Below are positions 9,518-18,453 of a stretch of DNA of 64,000 nucleotides, in pieces. This stretch comes from Saprospiraceae bacterium (GTDB taxonomy: Bacteria; Bacteroidota; Bacteroidia; Chitinophagales; Saprospiraceae), in the NCBI GenBank assembly GCA_013214355.1, contig JABSSL010000009.1:103824-167823 (forward strand). Reading direction: 5' to 3'. The notes below the pieces were generated by a model. It searched no databases, was not told the DNA's origin, and was given only the letters and a program-made list of their open reading frames with translations. Within the stretch, counting starts at the first letter, position 1. Every line of letters begins with the position of its first letter. The translations under genes and the position numbers were made by a program.

Positions 9518-10747
9518 TTACTGCCCGGCCATAAATTCACATATTTCCTTAAAGTTCTTCTCCTCTAACAAATTCTTGAAGGCTGGATCACTTTTGATCT
9601 TTTCTACATCCTGAAATCCTCTTGCAGCTAATGATCTGATTTTTTGTATGGCGCTAAATCGTGATCTTCTGGTATCGAGTAAACTATAAACCCTAGCACA
9701 ATCGTAGATATCCTGTATCTGAATGAAGCCGAAGCATTTCATGGCCTTCCCATAATATCTACTGGCTTGCTGGTAGTCACCTGCTGTAAGTTGAGCTGCC
9801 CCTTGCCTAATATTTGCTTGGTACTGCTGGGCTAGAGAATCTTGTAACGCTACATATTGCGCTTTCGTTCGGATGGTATATCCCCCAAGGTATTCTTCCA
9901 GCGTTTCTGTAAATCCGATGGCCTTCCGCCGTTCATTCACCAGGTGCTCATCCTCAATCACAACTCTTCGTACAATACCATACTGCTGGGGACCTAAGTA
10001 ACTCACGGCTTGAAATCTATCATATAGATAGGCGTAATCAATACCATCGATAAGCCCTCGCTCAAGGGCTTTCTCCATTAATTGCAGACTCTTTCGCATC
10101 AATACCGGATTAAAAACGGCATGCTGTACGATGTACCAGGCGGCGTGTGCTCCATCGCGTCCTACTTTTTCAACATCTGGCCAGCCTATTTCCTCTATGA
10201 TTTGCTGCATCCGCTTAGCGTTGAATCGATCAACGGCTTCAGTCGCCGCGGCTAGCTCATTGCTCGGTCTTCCGCCAAATCGGCCAAAGATCATGCGGCG
10301 ATACAGTTGGTCCGTTCGCCATAGATCCAATAGCTCTGCTCGGTACGTGGGGTATTTGATCTTGGCAGCTTGTTCGTCAAGATAGCTAGTTGCTTGTGCG
10401 TAGAATTTCTTCCAAGCAGTAGTGTGTTGAATAGGGTAGAAGTTGAAATCAAAGCGCGTCTCCGACAGATAGGCATCATCATAGCCCTTATCCATCGCCT
10501 GTCTTAGGTAATTAACCGCTTGTTCAGCCTGCTGAATTTGAGCATTTGCCACTGCCGCCTTGTACAATGTGCTGACATCTGATTGAGCTTCCGTAATCAG
10601 AGCCGCATAAGCGATGGCACTGGCAGCGTAGGATTGGGATTTATAGAGGCTATCAGCCGTCTTGAGTGTGTATTTTACCTGACTATATACGTTCGTCAAA
10701 GATAGAAACAGCAGCAACACGAGAGCGCTTGGTTTAGAGGACATCAT
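9518..10747 (-). CDS. Secreted TPR-like protein with DUF6624-type domain
   Basis: A 409-residue exported protein: MMSSKPSALVLLLFLSLTNVYS is a signal peptide. Residues about 28-125 form TPR-like helices (SLYKSQSYAASAIAYAALI, then a second unit with YLRQAMDKGYDDAYL). The central part, with the pattern IGWPDVEKVGRDGAHAAWY and the following QHA, resembles the DUF6624 family, whose function is unknown. A further TPR-like stretch (LTAGDYQQASRYYGKAMKC) closes the protein. It may be a periplasmic scaffold or stress-related protein. The gene is monocistronic as far as can be seen. Confidence 0.65.
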   Translation of the reverse strand: MMSSKPSALVLLLFLSLTNVYSQVKYTLKTADSLYKSQSYAASAIAYAALITEAQSDVSTLYKAAVANAQIQQAEQAVNYLRQAMDKGYDDAYLSETRFDFNFYPIQHTTAWKKFYAQATSYLDEQAAKIKYPTYRAELLDLWRTDQLYRRMIFGRFGGRPSNELAAATEAVDRFNAKRMQQIIEEIGWPDVEKVGRDGAHAAWYIVQHAVFNPVLMRKSLQLMEKALERGLIDGIDYAYLYDRFQAVSYLGPQQYGIVRRVVIEDEHLVNERRKAIGFTETLEEYLGGYTIRTKAQYVALQDSLAQQYQANIRQGAAQLTAGDYQQASRYYGKAMKCFGFIQIQDIYDCARVYSLLDTRRSRFSAIQKIRSLAARGFQDVEKIKSDPAFKNLLEEKNFKEICEFMAGQ

Positions 10748-10851
10748 GTTAAGTTTTAGGAGAGAAATGATATTTGAAATATATCACTATCTACACATAT
10801 CTTTTGTTAATGATATGTCAATTCACCTAAAATTTCTGAGCTCCTGTCTTA

Positions 10852-11415
10852 CTAAACTCTTTGCAAAGGTTTATGAGGTTCCACGGGAAGCTGTACCCTA
10901 ATCACATCACCTACCTCAATCTGCCCATCAGCCAACACGATGCCCATAATTCCCGCTTTGCGTACTAGCTTACCTTCCGCATCTCTATCCAATACTGCCT
11001 TCATCAATCCTTTTTGAATCCCATCCAATTGATGGCAAGGATTCCGCAAGCCTGTGATTTGGACGGTTGCACTTTTGCCGATGGTTAGAATGGTGTCGGT
11101 AGGCAGTCCTAAAAGATCGATCCCTTCTGTAGTAATATTTTCACCCATTAAACCAGGTGTCACTTCAAATCCCTTGTTGGCTAATTCTTGATGAAGCTCT
11201 TGATGAATTAAGTGCACCTGCCGCAAATTGGGCTGGGTAGGGTCTTTGGCTACGCGGGAGCGGTGCTTGACGGTTTCGCCGAGGTGAGCATCTCCTTCCA
11301 CGCCTAGGCCTTTGAGTAATTTGATTTGGGAGGTATTGAACTTTTGCATGCTATGAGTGCTGCTTTTACTCAGCGCCACTACTTTCCCATTTTTATAGTT
11401 GTCGGGTGATTTCAT
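10852..11415 (-). CDS. MOSC domain-containing protein
   Basis: A 187-residue stand-alone MOSC domain. Seen features are the opening GKVVALSKSSTHSMQKFN, the central GLMGENITTEGIDLLGLP (the G-E-N-I/L-T-T-x-G-I/L block) and the conserved cysteine in ITGLRNPCHQLD, expected to bind molybdenum cofactor or transfer sulfur. MOSC proteins reduce N-hydroxylated compounds or handle molybdopterin; the short bacterial YiiM-like forms resemble this one. No molybdenum genes are nearby. The 85 bp separating it from the serine-hydrolase stop show no motif. Confidence 0.88.
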   Translation of the reverse strand: MKSPDNYKNGKVVALSKSSTHSMQKFNTSQIKLLKGLGVEGDAHLGETVKHRSRVAKDPTQPNLRQVHLIHQELHQELANKGFEVTPGLMGENITTEGIDLLGLPTDTILTIGKSATVQITGLRNPCHQLDGIQKGLMKAVLDRDAEGKLVRKAGIMGIVLADGQIEVGDVIRVQLPVEPHKPLQRV

Positions 11416-11500
11416 TTACTGAATTTTGCTTGTTTTAAGATTCGAGCAATTTCAGTATTCACACTTTAAGATGCAATACCTCCCTCCTAAAAGAATGATC

Positions 11501-13174
11501 TTACTTTCGATCGAAATTGAGTCTGCGAATACGGTTGTCGTTTACATGAATACCCTGGACCTGACCCTGATCATTTCTCTGGATTTCTACCACATAACCT
11601 TGCAGGCGTAGAACGTCCTTCTCTAACATTAGAGCTTGAGAACGGTCACCATCGTTGATGATATCATAGTTTTTATCGCCCTGAAATTCCAGTTGTACTT
11701 GTACATCTACTTCCTCACTGTAATAGGCTCCATTAATTGCTTGGAAGTAGCTTTCGGGTTCCTCGACTGGGAGTAATTTTTTGTGATAGCGTGGTTCAGC
11801 CCCGGGATAGTAAACGATCATATGGGGTTCATCTTCATTCATCAGGTGAAAGGAAATTCGTAACTGAGTGTTTTCGGTCATCTCGTATAAATTGCCCTCA
11901 ACATGCTGGAAGGGGAAGGGGCGGTTTTGTCCTATTTTCCAAGCTAGATTTCCCCCTTCCTCCAGGAAACGAATCAGGTCTCCTTCCGGGTTTTTGTAAT
12001 ATCCAAGAAGGTCAGCGGTCTCGGGCTTAGCAGAGAGCTCCTTGGGCCTTTGTGGATACTCAATGGTACGAAATTGATCTGGTGGAATGAGGATGTTGGC
12101 ACACCGTTTGGCTAGGTAATTCGGAGCTACTTGGCCATTGTTTGATAGGACTAGTATGCTCAGTTTTTGATCAGGGAAACGATGAACAGAGGCATTGTAT
12201 GCACCCGTAGATCCATCATGATAGGTGTAAGGTATTCCTTTGAATGTACTGAACTCTAAGCCATAGCCGTAGGACTGAACAGCCGCTCCGGGAATGGGGG
12301 CTTGACTTTTGTCCACAAGTTCGCGGGTTAAGGCGTCATTGTCCATCCCTTGCACTATTTGTTCCCATCGCATTTGGTCTCTCAAGGTGGAAAAAAGCCC
12401 TCCATCTCCGTGGATATCTGTAATACTGGGATATTCCTTCCAAGTTCCCCAATTGGCGTATGGGCGGGATTTATTTGGCATTTGGTTCATATAATTCGTG
12501 GCAAATTCGGTGTTGGGCATACCTAAATTTTCGAATAATTCTTTCGCATATCTGGCAAAGGATTGCCCCACGACTCTGCCAATAATTTCCGTCAACAGGA
12601 TGTAATTGCTATTACTGTACAGGGACTGACTACCTGGCTCAAAATTTAAGGCCGATTGTTGCTCTAGCAACTCAAGCATATCTCCATTATTCAAACCGGT
12701 AGTTGCCCACCATGTTGTTCCTTTTATCCCCAGCAGATTGTAGATATCTCGTATCCCACTGCTGTGGTTGATGAGTTGCTCGATCGTAATTTGCCCTTGA
12801 TAATCCTTGTACAATTCAGGGAGGTATTTGCGGATATCTTCCTTGAGCTTTAGTTTTCCTTCCTTGATCAGCTTTAGGGCACACAAGGCCGTAAACTGCT
12901 TGGCATTGGAAGCGATGTTAAATCGAGTTCTTGGATCAATGGGAATCTGGTGGTTAAGTTCGGCGTAGCCATGATATTCTTCATAGACAATCCTACCATC
13001 CTTAATAATACCAACTGCCAGACCAGGTGCCAATCCTGCGGATTGCTGTAGAACCAAGGCGTCTAATTCGGCTTTCTGCGATTCCTGTAGCGATTGGGTG
13101 TTGGAAGGAAGTGCTGTAATAAGCGCTAAAAAGAGGATAGGAAATAGATACTGGTGTTTTACTAATGCATTCAT
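11501..13174 (-). CDS. Class C beta-lactamase-like serine hydrolase, exported
   Basis: A 557-residue exported protein with an N-terminal signal (HQYLFPILFLALITALPSNT). The serine beta-lactamase/PBP4-like domain spans roughly residues 30-370: the S-x-x-K tetrad is SNAK in NIASNAKQFTALCALK, the Y-x-N element is YSN in SLYSNSNYILL, and an H-x-G-like HDG lies in YHDGSTGAYNASV. About 190 residues follow as a C-terminal beta-rich domain, as in many Bacteroidota serine hydrolases. Likely a peptidase or esterase rather than a resistance enzyme. Its start lies 104 bp from the stop of the membrane AraC regulator upstream on the same strand, so the two may be transcribed together. Confidence 0.87.
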   Translation of the reverse strand: MNALVKHQYLFPILFLALITALPSNTQSLQESQKAELDALVLQQSAGLAPGLAVGIIKDGRIVYEEYHGYAELNHQIPIDPRTRFNIASNAKQFTALCALKLIKEGKLKLKEDIRKYLPELYKDYQGQITIEQLINHSSGIRDIYNLLGIKGTTWWATTGLNNGDMLELLEQQSALNFEPGSQSLYSNSNYILLTEIIGRVVGQSFARYAKELFENLGMPNTEFATNYMNQMPNKSRPYANWGTWKEYPSITDIHGDGGLFSTLRDQMRWEQIVQGMDNDALTRELVDKSQAPIPGAAVQSYGYGLEFSTFKGIPYTYHDGSTGAYNASVHRFPDQKLSILVLSNNGQVAPNYLAKRCANILIPPDQFRTIEYPQRPKELSAKPETADLLGYYKNPEGDLIRFLEEGGNLAWKIGQNRPFPFQHVEGNLYEMTENTQLRISFHLMNEDEPHMIVYYPGAEPRYHKKLLPVEEPESYFQAINGAYYSEEVDVQVQLEFQGDKNYDIINDGDRSQALMLEKDVLRLQGYVVEIQRNDQGQVQGIHVNDNRIRRLNFDRK

Positions 13175-13278
13175 GTTTTTAAACTACTTAGAAGCCACAG
13201 GAATGTAATTATTCCAGTAGCCGGGTGATTTGTTGTTGAGATAAAGGTGAATAATACCAATGGGTTGAGCGCTCCAAA

Positions 13279-14523
13279 TCATGATTTGGAGCTTACCAGC
13301 AAGGAATCTGCTCCTTCACGCCATTCCGTTGAAGTAGAAGACTGTAGGAAGTTTTTGGGGGATGTGCCAGTGTGCTTTTTAAAGGCACGATTGAAAGTAG
13401 TTTTGGAATTGAAGCCACAATCTAGAGCTATAGCCAGCAAGGTGAGATTCTTAGTCGCCCCCTTTCGGATGGCCTCCTTCACGGCTTCCACCCGATGGAA
13501 GTTGATGTAATCATTAAAGTTCATCTCAAAACCTTGGTTGATCGTCTTTGAGATGACCCGACTATTGGTGTCTAAGCGTTGGGCGAGGTCAGTGAGGGAT
13601 AGCTTGGGGTCTCTGAATAACTGTTCTTGTTGAATGAGTTGTTCTACTTTGTTCTTCCAGGGCTGGATATCAATATCTGATGCAACTGGGATAGTAATAG
13701 ATGCGGACTTTTGATCATTAGGGCTAGTGTGGGTTGGAGGCGGTAATAGCGTAGCCGATCCATCCATGATGGAAAGACTAAAGGGTAAAACGGCCTGTAT
13801 GGTATTCGCGTAGCCTGCTACAGAGACATAGTAGAACAGTAAGGAAAAGAGAAAGTAGTACCACCATTTTTGCGGAAAATCACCCCACTCTGGATAAACG
13901 ACCATAAATGCCAAACGAGCGATTTGCATTAGCAAAAAAGCAATCAAGAAATTGCGTATCCATTTGAATTGCACGCTCTCAGCAAAACTCAAGGTATTAT
14001 AGGCTAAGGCTTTATAGGTAAAATAATAGCGTATGCTAACAAGAAGATATAGGATCATGGAAATAAGTCCTGAAACCTGGTACCAAGGAGCCAAATCCTT
14101 GTCTCGTCCATCAGCATAGAAATAGTATTCGCCATATATCCACTTATCTGTGATAAAGACCACCAAGCTGTACACTAGATAGAGTGTACCCGGTAAGAAA
14201 TGCCACAGATCGCGCTTCCGGAAGCTAAACGACTGATTGACTAGGCTCTGGATATAAAAGTAAATGATGGGTCCTAGGAAAAATAATTGCTGGAAGGGAA
14301 TGTAAAACATCGTATCCTGGTAAGGCTGTCGAGCATACCAGCCTGCGTGCCCCAACATCCACGGGCAAATATATAGACAGCATAGCAGTATAAATAGGGC
14401 CAAAAGACGACTAGCCTTATACCGGAATTGCCAACTTCTCCACAACAACAAGCAGGCATATACCACCCCATGGAAAAAGAAAATGAGAAGGATGGAACTT
14501 AATTCATTAAAGTTAAAAAGCAT
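13279..14523 (-). CDS. Membrane-bound AraC family regulator
   Basis: A 414-residue protein with six to seven membrane helices in residues 1-250, a linker rich in Pro/Ser/Thr, and a C-terminal AraC-type double helix-turn-helix (about residues 295-395): KLSLTDLAQRLDTNSRVISK is the first HTH and LLAIALDCGFNSKTTFNRAF, followed by KKHTGTSPKNF, the second. This membrane-plus-AraC layout is common in Bacteroidota and suggests that a membrane-sensed signal is relayed directly to DNA. The serine hydrolase gene immediately downstream is a plausible target or partner. Confidence 0.88.
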   Translation of the reverse strand: MLFNFNELSSILLIFFFHGVVYACLLLWRSWQFRYKASRLLALFILLCCLYICPWMLGHAGWYARQPYQDTMFYIPFQQLFFLGPIIYFYIQSLVNQSFSFRKRDLWHFLPGTLYLVYSLVVFITDKWIYGEYYFYADGRDKDLAPWYQVSGLISMILYLLVSIRYYFTYKALAYNTLSFAESVQFKWIRNFLIAFLLMQIARLAFMVVYPEWGDFPQKWWYYFLFSLLFYYVSVAGYANTIQAVLPFSLSIMDGSATLLPPPTHTSPNDQKSASITIPVASDIDIQPWKNKVEQLIQQEQLFRDPKLSLTDLAQRLDTNSRVISKTINQGFEMNFNDYINFHRVEAVKEAIRKGATKNLTLLAIALDCGFNSKTTFNRAFKKHTGTSPKNFLQSSTSTEWREGADSLLVSSKS

Positions 14524-14990
14524 GTAAGGCTGCGTCTATTTATACCCGCCAGAATAGGACGGCACTGAAGGGGAAAAATACAAAACTAATAGGCCTCAAT
14601 GCAAGGCCAGATTCGACATTTCCAGGATGGGTTTGTCTGAAAATCTGCTTCTTGGCCCAGAATGCGAGCGCTCGTACGATTGGGCTTAAAAGACAGAGCC
14701 GTTACCTTCGGACATCTGTGACCGCTGTCATACTTTGCTTCTGCCACTATCCCTGTTAATCATTTATCAAGCTCATTCGGACATGAACTGTCCCCGAGAA
14801 TAAAGGAGTATATCAGTGGTTGAGAATGGGATATTAAAATAGTTTCTGAAAAAAATAAGCATTTAAGTGTCTGATTAGTAGTTATTTATAGGGAAAGGCA
14901 TTATGCTTTTCAATTGTTTTTTCAATAGATTTTGTCACACTTACCATGTTCTTCCTTCCAATATGCGCAATCATTTAATAATCAGAAATC
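14524..14990. other. Intergenic region, no gene seen
   Basis: This 467-bp gap separates the divergent membrane AraC and SRPBCC genes. I see no RNA gene and no good -7 box. A small imperfect hairpin (GAAAGGCAT/ATGCTTTTC, one wobble) lies near 14894-14912. Open frames here are short and have no recognisable content. Confidence 0.3.
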
Positions 14991-15557
14991 ATGAAGAACA
15001 AAACCATGTTGGCATCCATCGTAATTTTCGCAATTTCACTTATTCTTGTACAGGTTTTTGCCGCTCGAACTTTACAGTTCAAGGAGGAGGCGATCATACA
15101 GAAACCTGTTGATGAAGTCTGGGAGGTGCTGGGCAATCAATTCACCGAACCTCATCTTTGGGCTACCAACTTTATAGCCTCAAAAGCTGGAGGAGTTCCG
15201 AAACTTCCAGGGCTGTCTTACCGACATCGAGCTACCCTGACCGAAAGTGGTGATAATTGGCAGGAGTTGGATGCTTTTGATCCAGCCACGTATAGCCTCA
15301 CTTACCACATTTCTAAGGGCGTACCTCCCATAGCTAAAAGTGCGATTGGAAGCTGGAAACTCGTTAAGATCAGCGAAACCCAAACCCAACTAGATGTCGA
15401 TTTTAGTTTGACAACGAAGGGCTTACTGGGCTTTGTAATGAGCCCCGTCGTGGGTAAGAAAGTAGGGAAAGCATCTGCTGAAATAGTAGAAGAGTTTAAA
15501 TATTATGTGGAAAATGAGCGACCACATCCAAGAAAATTAGCAGCTGCGAAAGAATAA
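14991..15557 (+). CDS. SRPBCC (START-like) family protein with membrane anchor
   Basis: A 188-residue protein. The first ~22 residues (MLASIVIFAISLILVQVFAA) form a signal or membrane anchor. The remainder is a polyketide-cyclase-like SRPBCC fold: EEAIIQKPVDEVWEVLGNQF is the typical opening strand and helix, followed by strands and a long C-terminal helix ending KASAEIVEEFKYYVE. Such proteins bind hydrophobic ligands in a central cavity; the ligand is unknown. The gene stands alone and converges with the acetyltransferase at 15642. Confidence 0.75.
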   Translation: MKNKTMLASIVIFAISLILVQVFAARTLQFKEEAIIQKPVDEVWEVLGNQFTEPHLWATNFIASKAGGVPKLPGLSYRHRATLTESGDNWQELDAFDPATYSLTYHISKGVPPIAKSAIGSWKLVKISETQTQLDVDFSLTTKGLLGFVMSPVVGKKVGKASAEIVEEFKYYVENERPHPRKLAAAKE

Positions 15558-15641
15558 ACTGGGAGGTGGAAGTATAGGTATGCTATGGTAAAGCAAAGCT
15601 GAAAGTGAACGGAACAGTATGCCGGCAGAGCTATTCCCGCT

Positions 15642-16454
15642 CTAAATTTGCATCACCATCTCGTACTGATCGATATGATTGTCTAGTCCAGCCGATAAAA
15701 AGAAAAGGATCATCTCAGCTCGTTCTTGATCTACGTTGTTGATTCTTACATCTGGATGAACTCCTTGTATGCCCGCTAATAAACTGGGGAATTCTTCTGG
15801 ACTAGCTTCATATTGAGCCAGGTAGCCATTTTTAGGGTTCACGGTAAAAAAACCAATGTCCTTTTCACCACTCTTGACCAGATAGGTCGTGTAGATGGAA
15901 CCAGCGGTTTGGATAGCGGCATTGACATTATCCCAAGAGTACAATTGATGATCTGTGCGTAGACATTGGACTTGCTCGAAAGATGCTGGCGTGACCTCTA
16001 CGTCTTCTAATTCCTGTTGCAACCTTCCCCTGAAACAGAGGAAATTTCGAGTGATGGAGAAGCCTATTCTTTCATAGACTCGAATCGCTCGATGATTATC
16101 CTGAATCACCTCTAATGCACATTGGGTAATTCCTTGTGCTCGCAGTTTGGGAATGCTATAGGCATAGATTTGGTCTACAATCTTCCGGCTTCGAAAGGCT
16201 GGAATCACTCCAGTGCCAGTGTTGAAAGCGGTGAGTTGACCTTTGTAAGTATCTATTCCGTGAATGATGAATCCCACCAGGCGTTCCCCTTCGAAAGCAC
16301 CGTAAGAAAGTGCTAAGTCTACTCTCGCTCCCTTGAAGCGATCTGCCCAATAATTAACATCGCTGGGCATCGGCACAAAATAATCCTCAAAGGCAATGAG
16401 CAGGCAGTCTACTATAGCTCTCAGAGGCGTTTGGTGGAGTGATCGAATTTCCAT
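15642..16454 (-). CDS. GNAT family N-acetyltransferase, two-lobed
   Basis: A 270-residue protein. The first ~145 residues form a GNAT domain with LTAFNTGTGVIPAFRSRKIV as the acetyl-CoA-binding region and HRAIRVYERIGFSITRNFLC as the terminal F/Y-x-x-x-G-F element. The C-terminal ~120 residues look like a second, degenerate GNAT-like lobe without a clear CoA loop. Its start is 9 bp after the DinB gene stop on the same strand, so both are probably one transcript. Substrate unknown. Confidence 0.83.
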   Translation of the reverse strand: MEIRSLHQTPLRAIVDCLLIAFEDYFVPMPSDVNYWADRFKGARVDLALSYGAFEGERLVGFIIHGIDTYKGQLTAFNTGTGVIPAFRSRKIVDQIYAYSIPKLRAQGITQCALEVIQDNHRAIRVYERIGFSITRNFLCFRGRLQQELEDVEVTPASFEQVQCLRTDHQLYSWDNVNAAIQTAGSIYTTYLVKSGEKDIGFFTVNPKNGYLAQYEASPEEFPSLLAGIQGVHPDVRINNVDQERAEMILFFLSAGLDNHIDQYEMVMQI

Positions 16455-16463
16455 GGGTAGGCT

Positions 16464-16997
16464 TTAATTGGATAGATATTTTTCCTTAATGATATTCAGA
16501 TGTCGAAGTTCATGTCCAGCCAGGTGATAGATCAAGGCGCGAACGCTGCGGTAATTTTCGGGGCCATCAGCTGTTCCTCCCCGTATCAAAGCTTCTTCAG
16601 GGAGGTGCTCATAGAGTTGTAAGGTGGCTTTACGGACCACTTCATATTCTGCTAAGATACTTGCAAGACTTCTTTCATTGGCAAAGGAATAGGACGTATA
16701 CTTGTCTTGATCAAATCCTGGAAGATCTGTCCGATCGTTTCGTGCAAAACGAAGTGCACGGTAAGTATATATCCTTTCATCATCAATCAAGTGTACGAGA
16801 ATTTCTTTTATCGTCCATTTGCCCTTGGCATAACGATAGAGAAGTTGGTCGTCTGTGAGTTGGGAAACTAGTGTTTTAACTGCCAAAAAATTGTTCCATA
16901 GGTGTTCTAGAACACGGCCATCATCGGCCATTAAGTCCATGTATATGTGAGAGTAGGCAGGGTACTCCTCAGATGTGGGTTTAGGTATGTTCCTCAT
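16464..16997 (-). CDS. DinB family protein
   Basis: A 177-residue four-helix-bundle protein of the DinB/YfiT superfamily. The metal-binding histidine in WTIKEILVHLIDDERIYTYR, together with the C-terminal HLAGHELRHLNIIKEKYL, matches the typical three-His arrangement. Members are metal-dependent transferases acting on thiols such as bacillithiol, or are damage-inducible proteins of unknown role. It is the first gene of a likely two-gene unit with the acetyltransferase that follows 9 bp downstream. Confidence 0.85.
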   Translation of the reverse strand: MRNIPKPTSEEYPAYSHIYMDLMADDGRVLEHLWNNFLAVKTLVSQLTDDQLLYRYAKGKWTIKEILVHLIDDERIYTYRALRFARNDRTDLPGFDQDKYTSYSFANERSLASILAEYEVVRKATLQLYEHLPEEALIRGGTADGPENYRSVRALIYHLAGHELRHLNIIKEKYLSN

Positions 16998-17216
16998 CAG
17001 TCGGTAATTTCCAAAATCGACAAATAAGGCGCAGTATACATAAACCTGCTTGGCTTGTCAACCGTAAAGATGGAGATTTTAAAATGCTTAGCTTGATAAG
17101 AGAGGAAGTAGGGGAGGAGAGGGAAGAGGGAAGCTGTGATGGACATTGTAAGGGGCAAGGACAGAATTGTCCTCGATCCTTACAATTGTCACACCGCTTA
17201 GGAATACAATCGGGTA

Positions 17217-17903
17217 TTAAATCTTACGGATTTCACCGAATACATTACGGGTGTTCTTTGCCTTCGGGTTACCTCGGTACTCAATTCTTCCGCCCGTGTT
17301 AGCGGAAGCGTCAATGCTTTGTGTAGCGGTGGCAATAATGGTACCACCGGTTCCTGCTTTGGCGTACACTCGCTCGCCTTCCAGATGGAAGCCATCGAAT
17401 TTCCCACCCGTACTGGCTCCAATACGTTGCGTCTTGGAATAACCTTCTAACTCAAGGGTACCTCCTTCTTTAACGTGAGCCTCTAGGTCTTCCACCTCCA
17501 AATCCATTTCTACTCTACCCCCCGAGGCCGCCTTTAAGTATAGGTAATCTGCCGTAATGATTTGGTCAGAATAGATTTGCGCCCCCGCGGAGGCTCTAAT
17601 TCTACGGAGTTTCTTGTAGGTGACTACTATTTTAACTTGCTCATTGTTAAACTGCTTGGAGGTCTTCATCTGAATTTTGAGCACTCCCTTTTTTACGAAA
17701 ATGTTGATGTCATCTTCCGGAACTCGGCTGCTGTAGATCGTAGCCTTTTCCTCAGCTCCTGCTTCTAGTACTACCTCAAAGTTGCCAAATACAGATATGC
17801 CATCGAAGGGGAAAAGACCCGTACTTTCTTGTGCACGAACCTTGGCCATAGAGACCAATAGAAAAAATAGAGTGATCAATGCCAATCGGGCTAGGATTTG
17901 CAT
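17217..17903 (-). CDS. DUF2807 (head-GIN) domain secreted protein
   Basis: The start at 17903 gives 228 residues and a clean signal peptide (MQILARLALITLFFLLVSMA, cleaved near KVRAQ); the frame is open 16 codons further to 17951. The mature protein is a parallel-beta DUF2807 domain, with GISVFGNFEVVLEAGAEEKA as the characteristic opening and a ladder of short repeats (ASAGAQIYSDQI, AASGGRVEMDL, ASTGGKFDGFH, AGTGGTIIATA, ANTGGRIEYRG). The family is an abundant Bacteroidota envelope domain thought to be an adhesin or autotransporter-like head. No partner gene lies nearby. Confidence 0.85.
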   Translation of the reverse strand: MQILARLALITLFFLLVSMAKVRAQESTGLFPFDGISVFGNFEVVLEAGAEEKATIYSSRVPEDDINIFVKKGVLKIQMKTSKQFNNEQVKIVVTYKKLRRIRASAGAQIYSDQIITADYLYLKAASGGRVEMDLEVEDLEAHVKEGGTLELEGYSKTQRIGASTGGKFDGFHLEGERVYAKAGTGGTIIATATQSIDASANTGGRIEYRGNPKAKNTRNVFGEIRKI

Positions 17904-18453
17904 GTTATTAAGTTGCTTACTTTGGTGATTTCTGATTCTATACGTTCTCATGTTTCTACAGTTTTGAATGATGGTCTGGAATTAGGTGAATTTTGGGGTG
18001 TACGTAAGAGTGTTTCGATCGATCATTCAGTAATAGGATGTTTTAATTTTTATATCCCCCTATGTACAGGACGGACTTTTTTTAAGATCGGTTGCACACC
18101 ATACTGTTATAGTTTGCTAACAGTGTCTTAAAGGAGTTAACACTTGTTATATTTCCCATCAGACACAATACAAAGGTATCGGACCAAGTCGGGATCTGCG
18201 TTCTGTATTATAAATCCGCACCTCAAGCGCTACCTGCTGTCCAAGCTGACCTTTCTGGATGTTCTCGCCTTACTCCTTATTAGTGGCAGTTCTCTCCTCC
18301 TTTATTACAGATCAGCATTAATAATTCTAAAAAATTCCGATCTTTGCAGCCTTATTGAAAAAAGTAGCACGTGCAAGTGCGTTTTGTGGGAACTGAAAAG
18401 GGGTAAGTGTGTGTTGATCTTATTCAAAATTTGTATCCAAAACAAGAGTAATC
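17904..18453. other. Intergenic region upstream of glycyl-tRNA synthetase
   Basis: About 550 bp of divergent spacer. GATCTTTG at 18339-18346 is a one-mismatch -7 box that could serve the synthetase gene with a ~100-nt leader, but no -33 partner is visible. A 105-codon plus-strand frame (18144-18461) overlaps the synthetase start and contains one hydrophobic stretch; I do not consider it a gene. No T-box-like structure was recognised. Confidence 0.25.

Noticed and set aside
16460..16480. TTGGATAG string resembling the AraC half-site
   Set aside because: Only one partial half-site, no 21-bp partner and no TAnnTTTG at the right distance.
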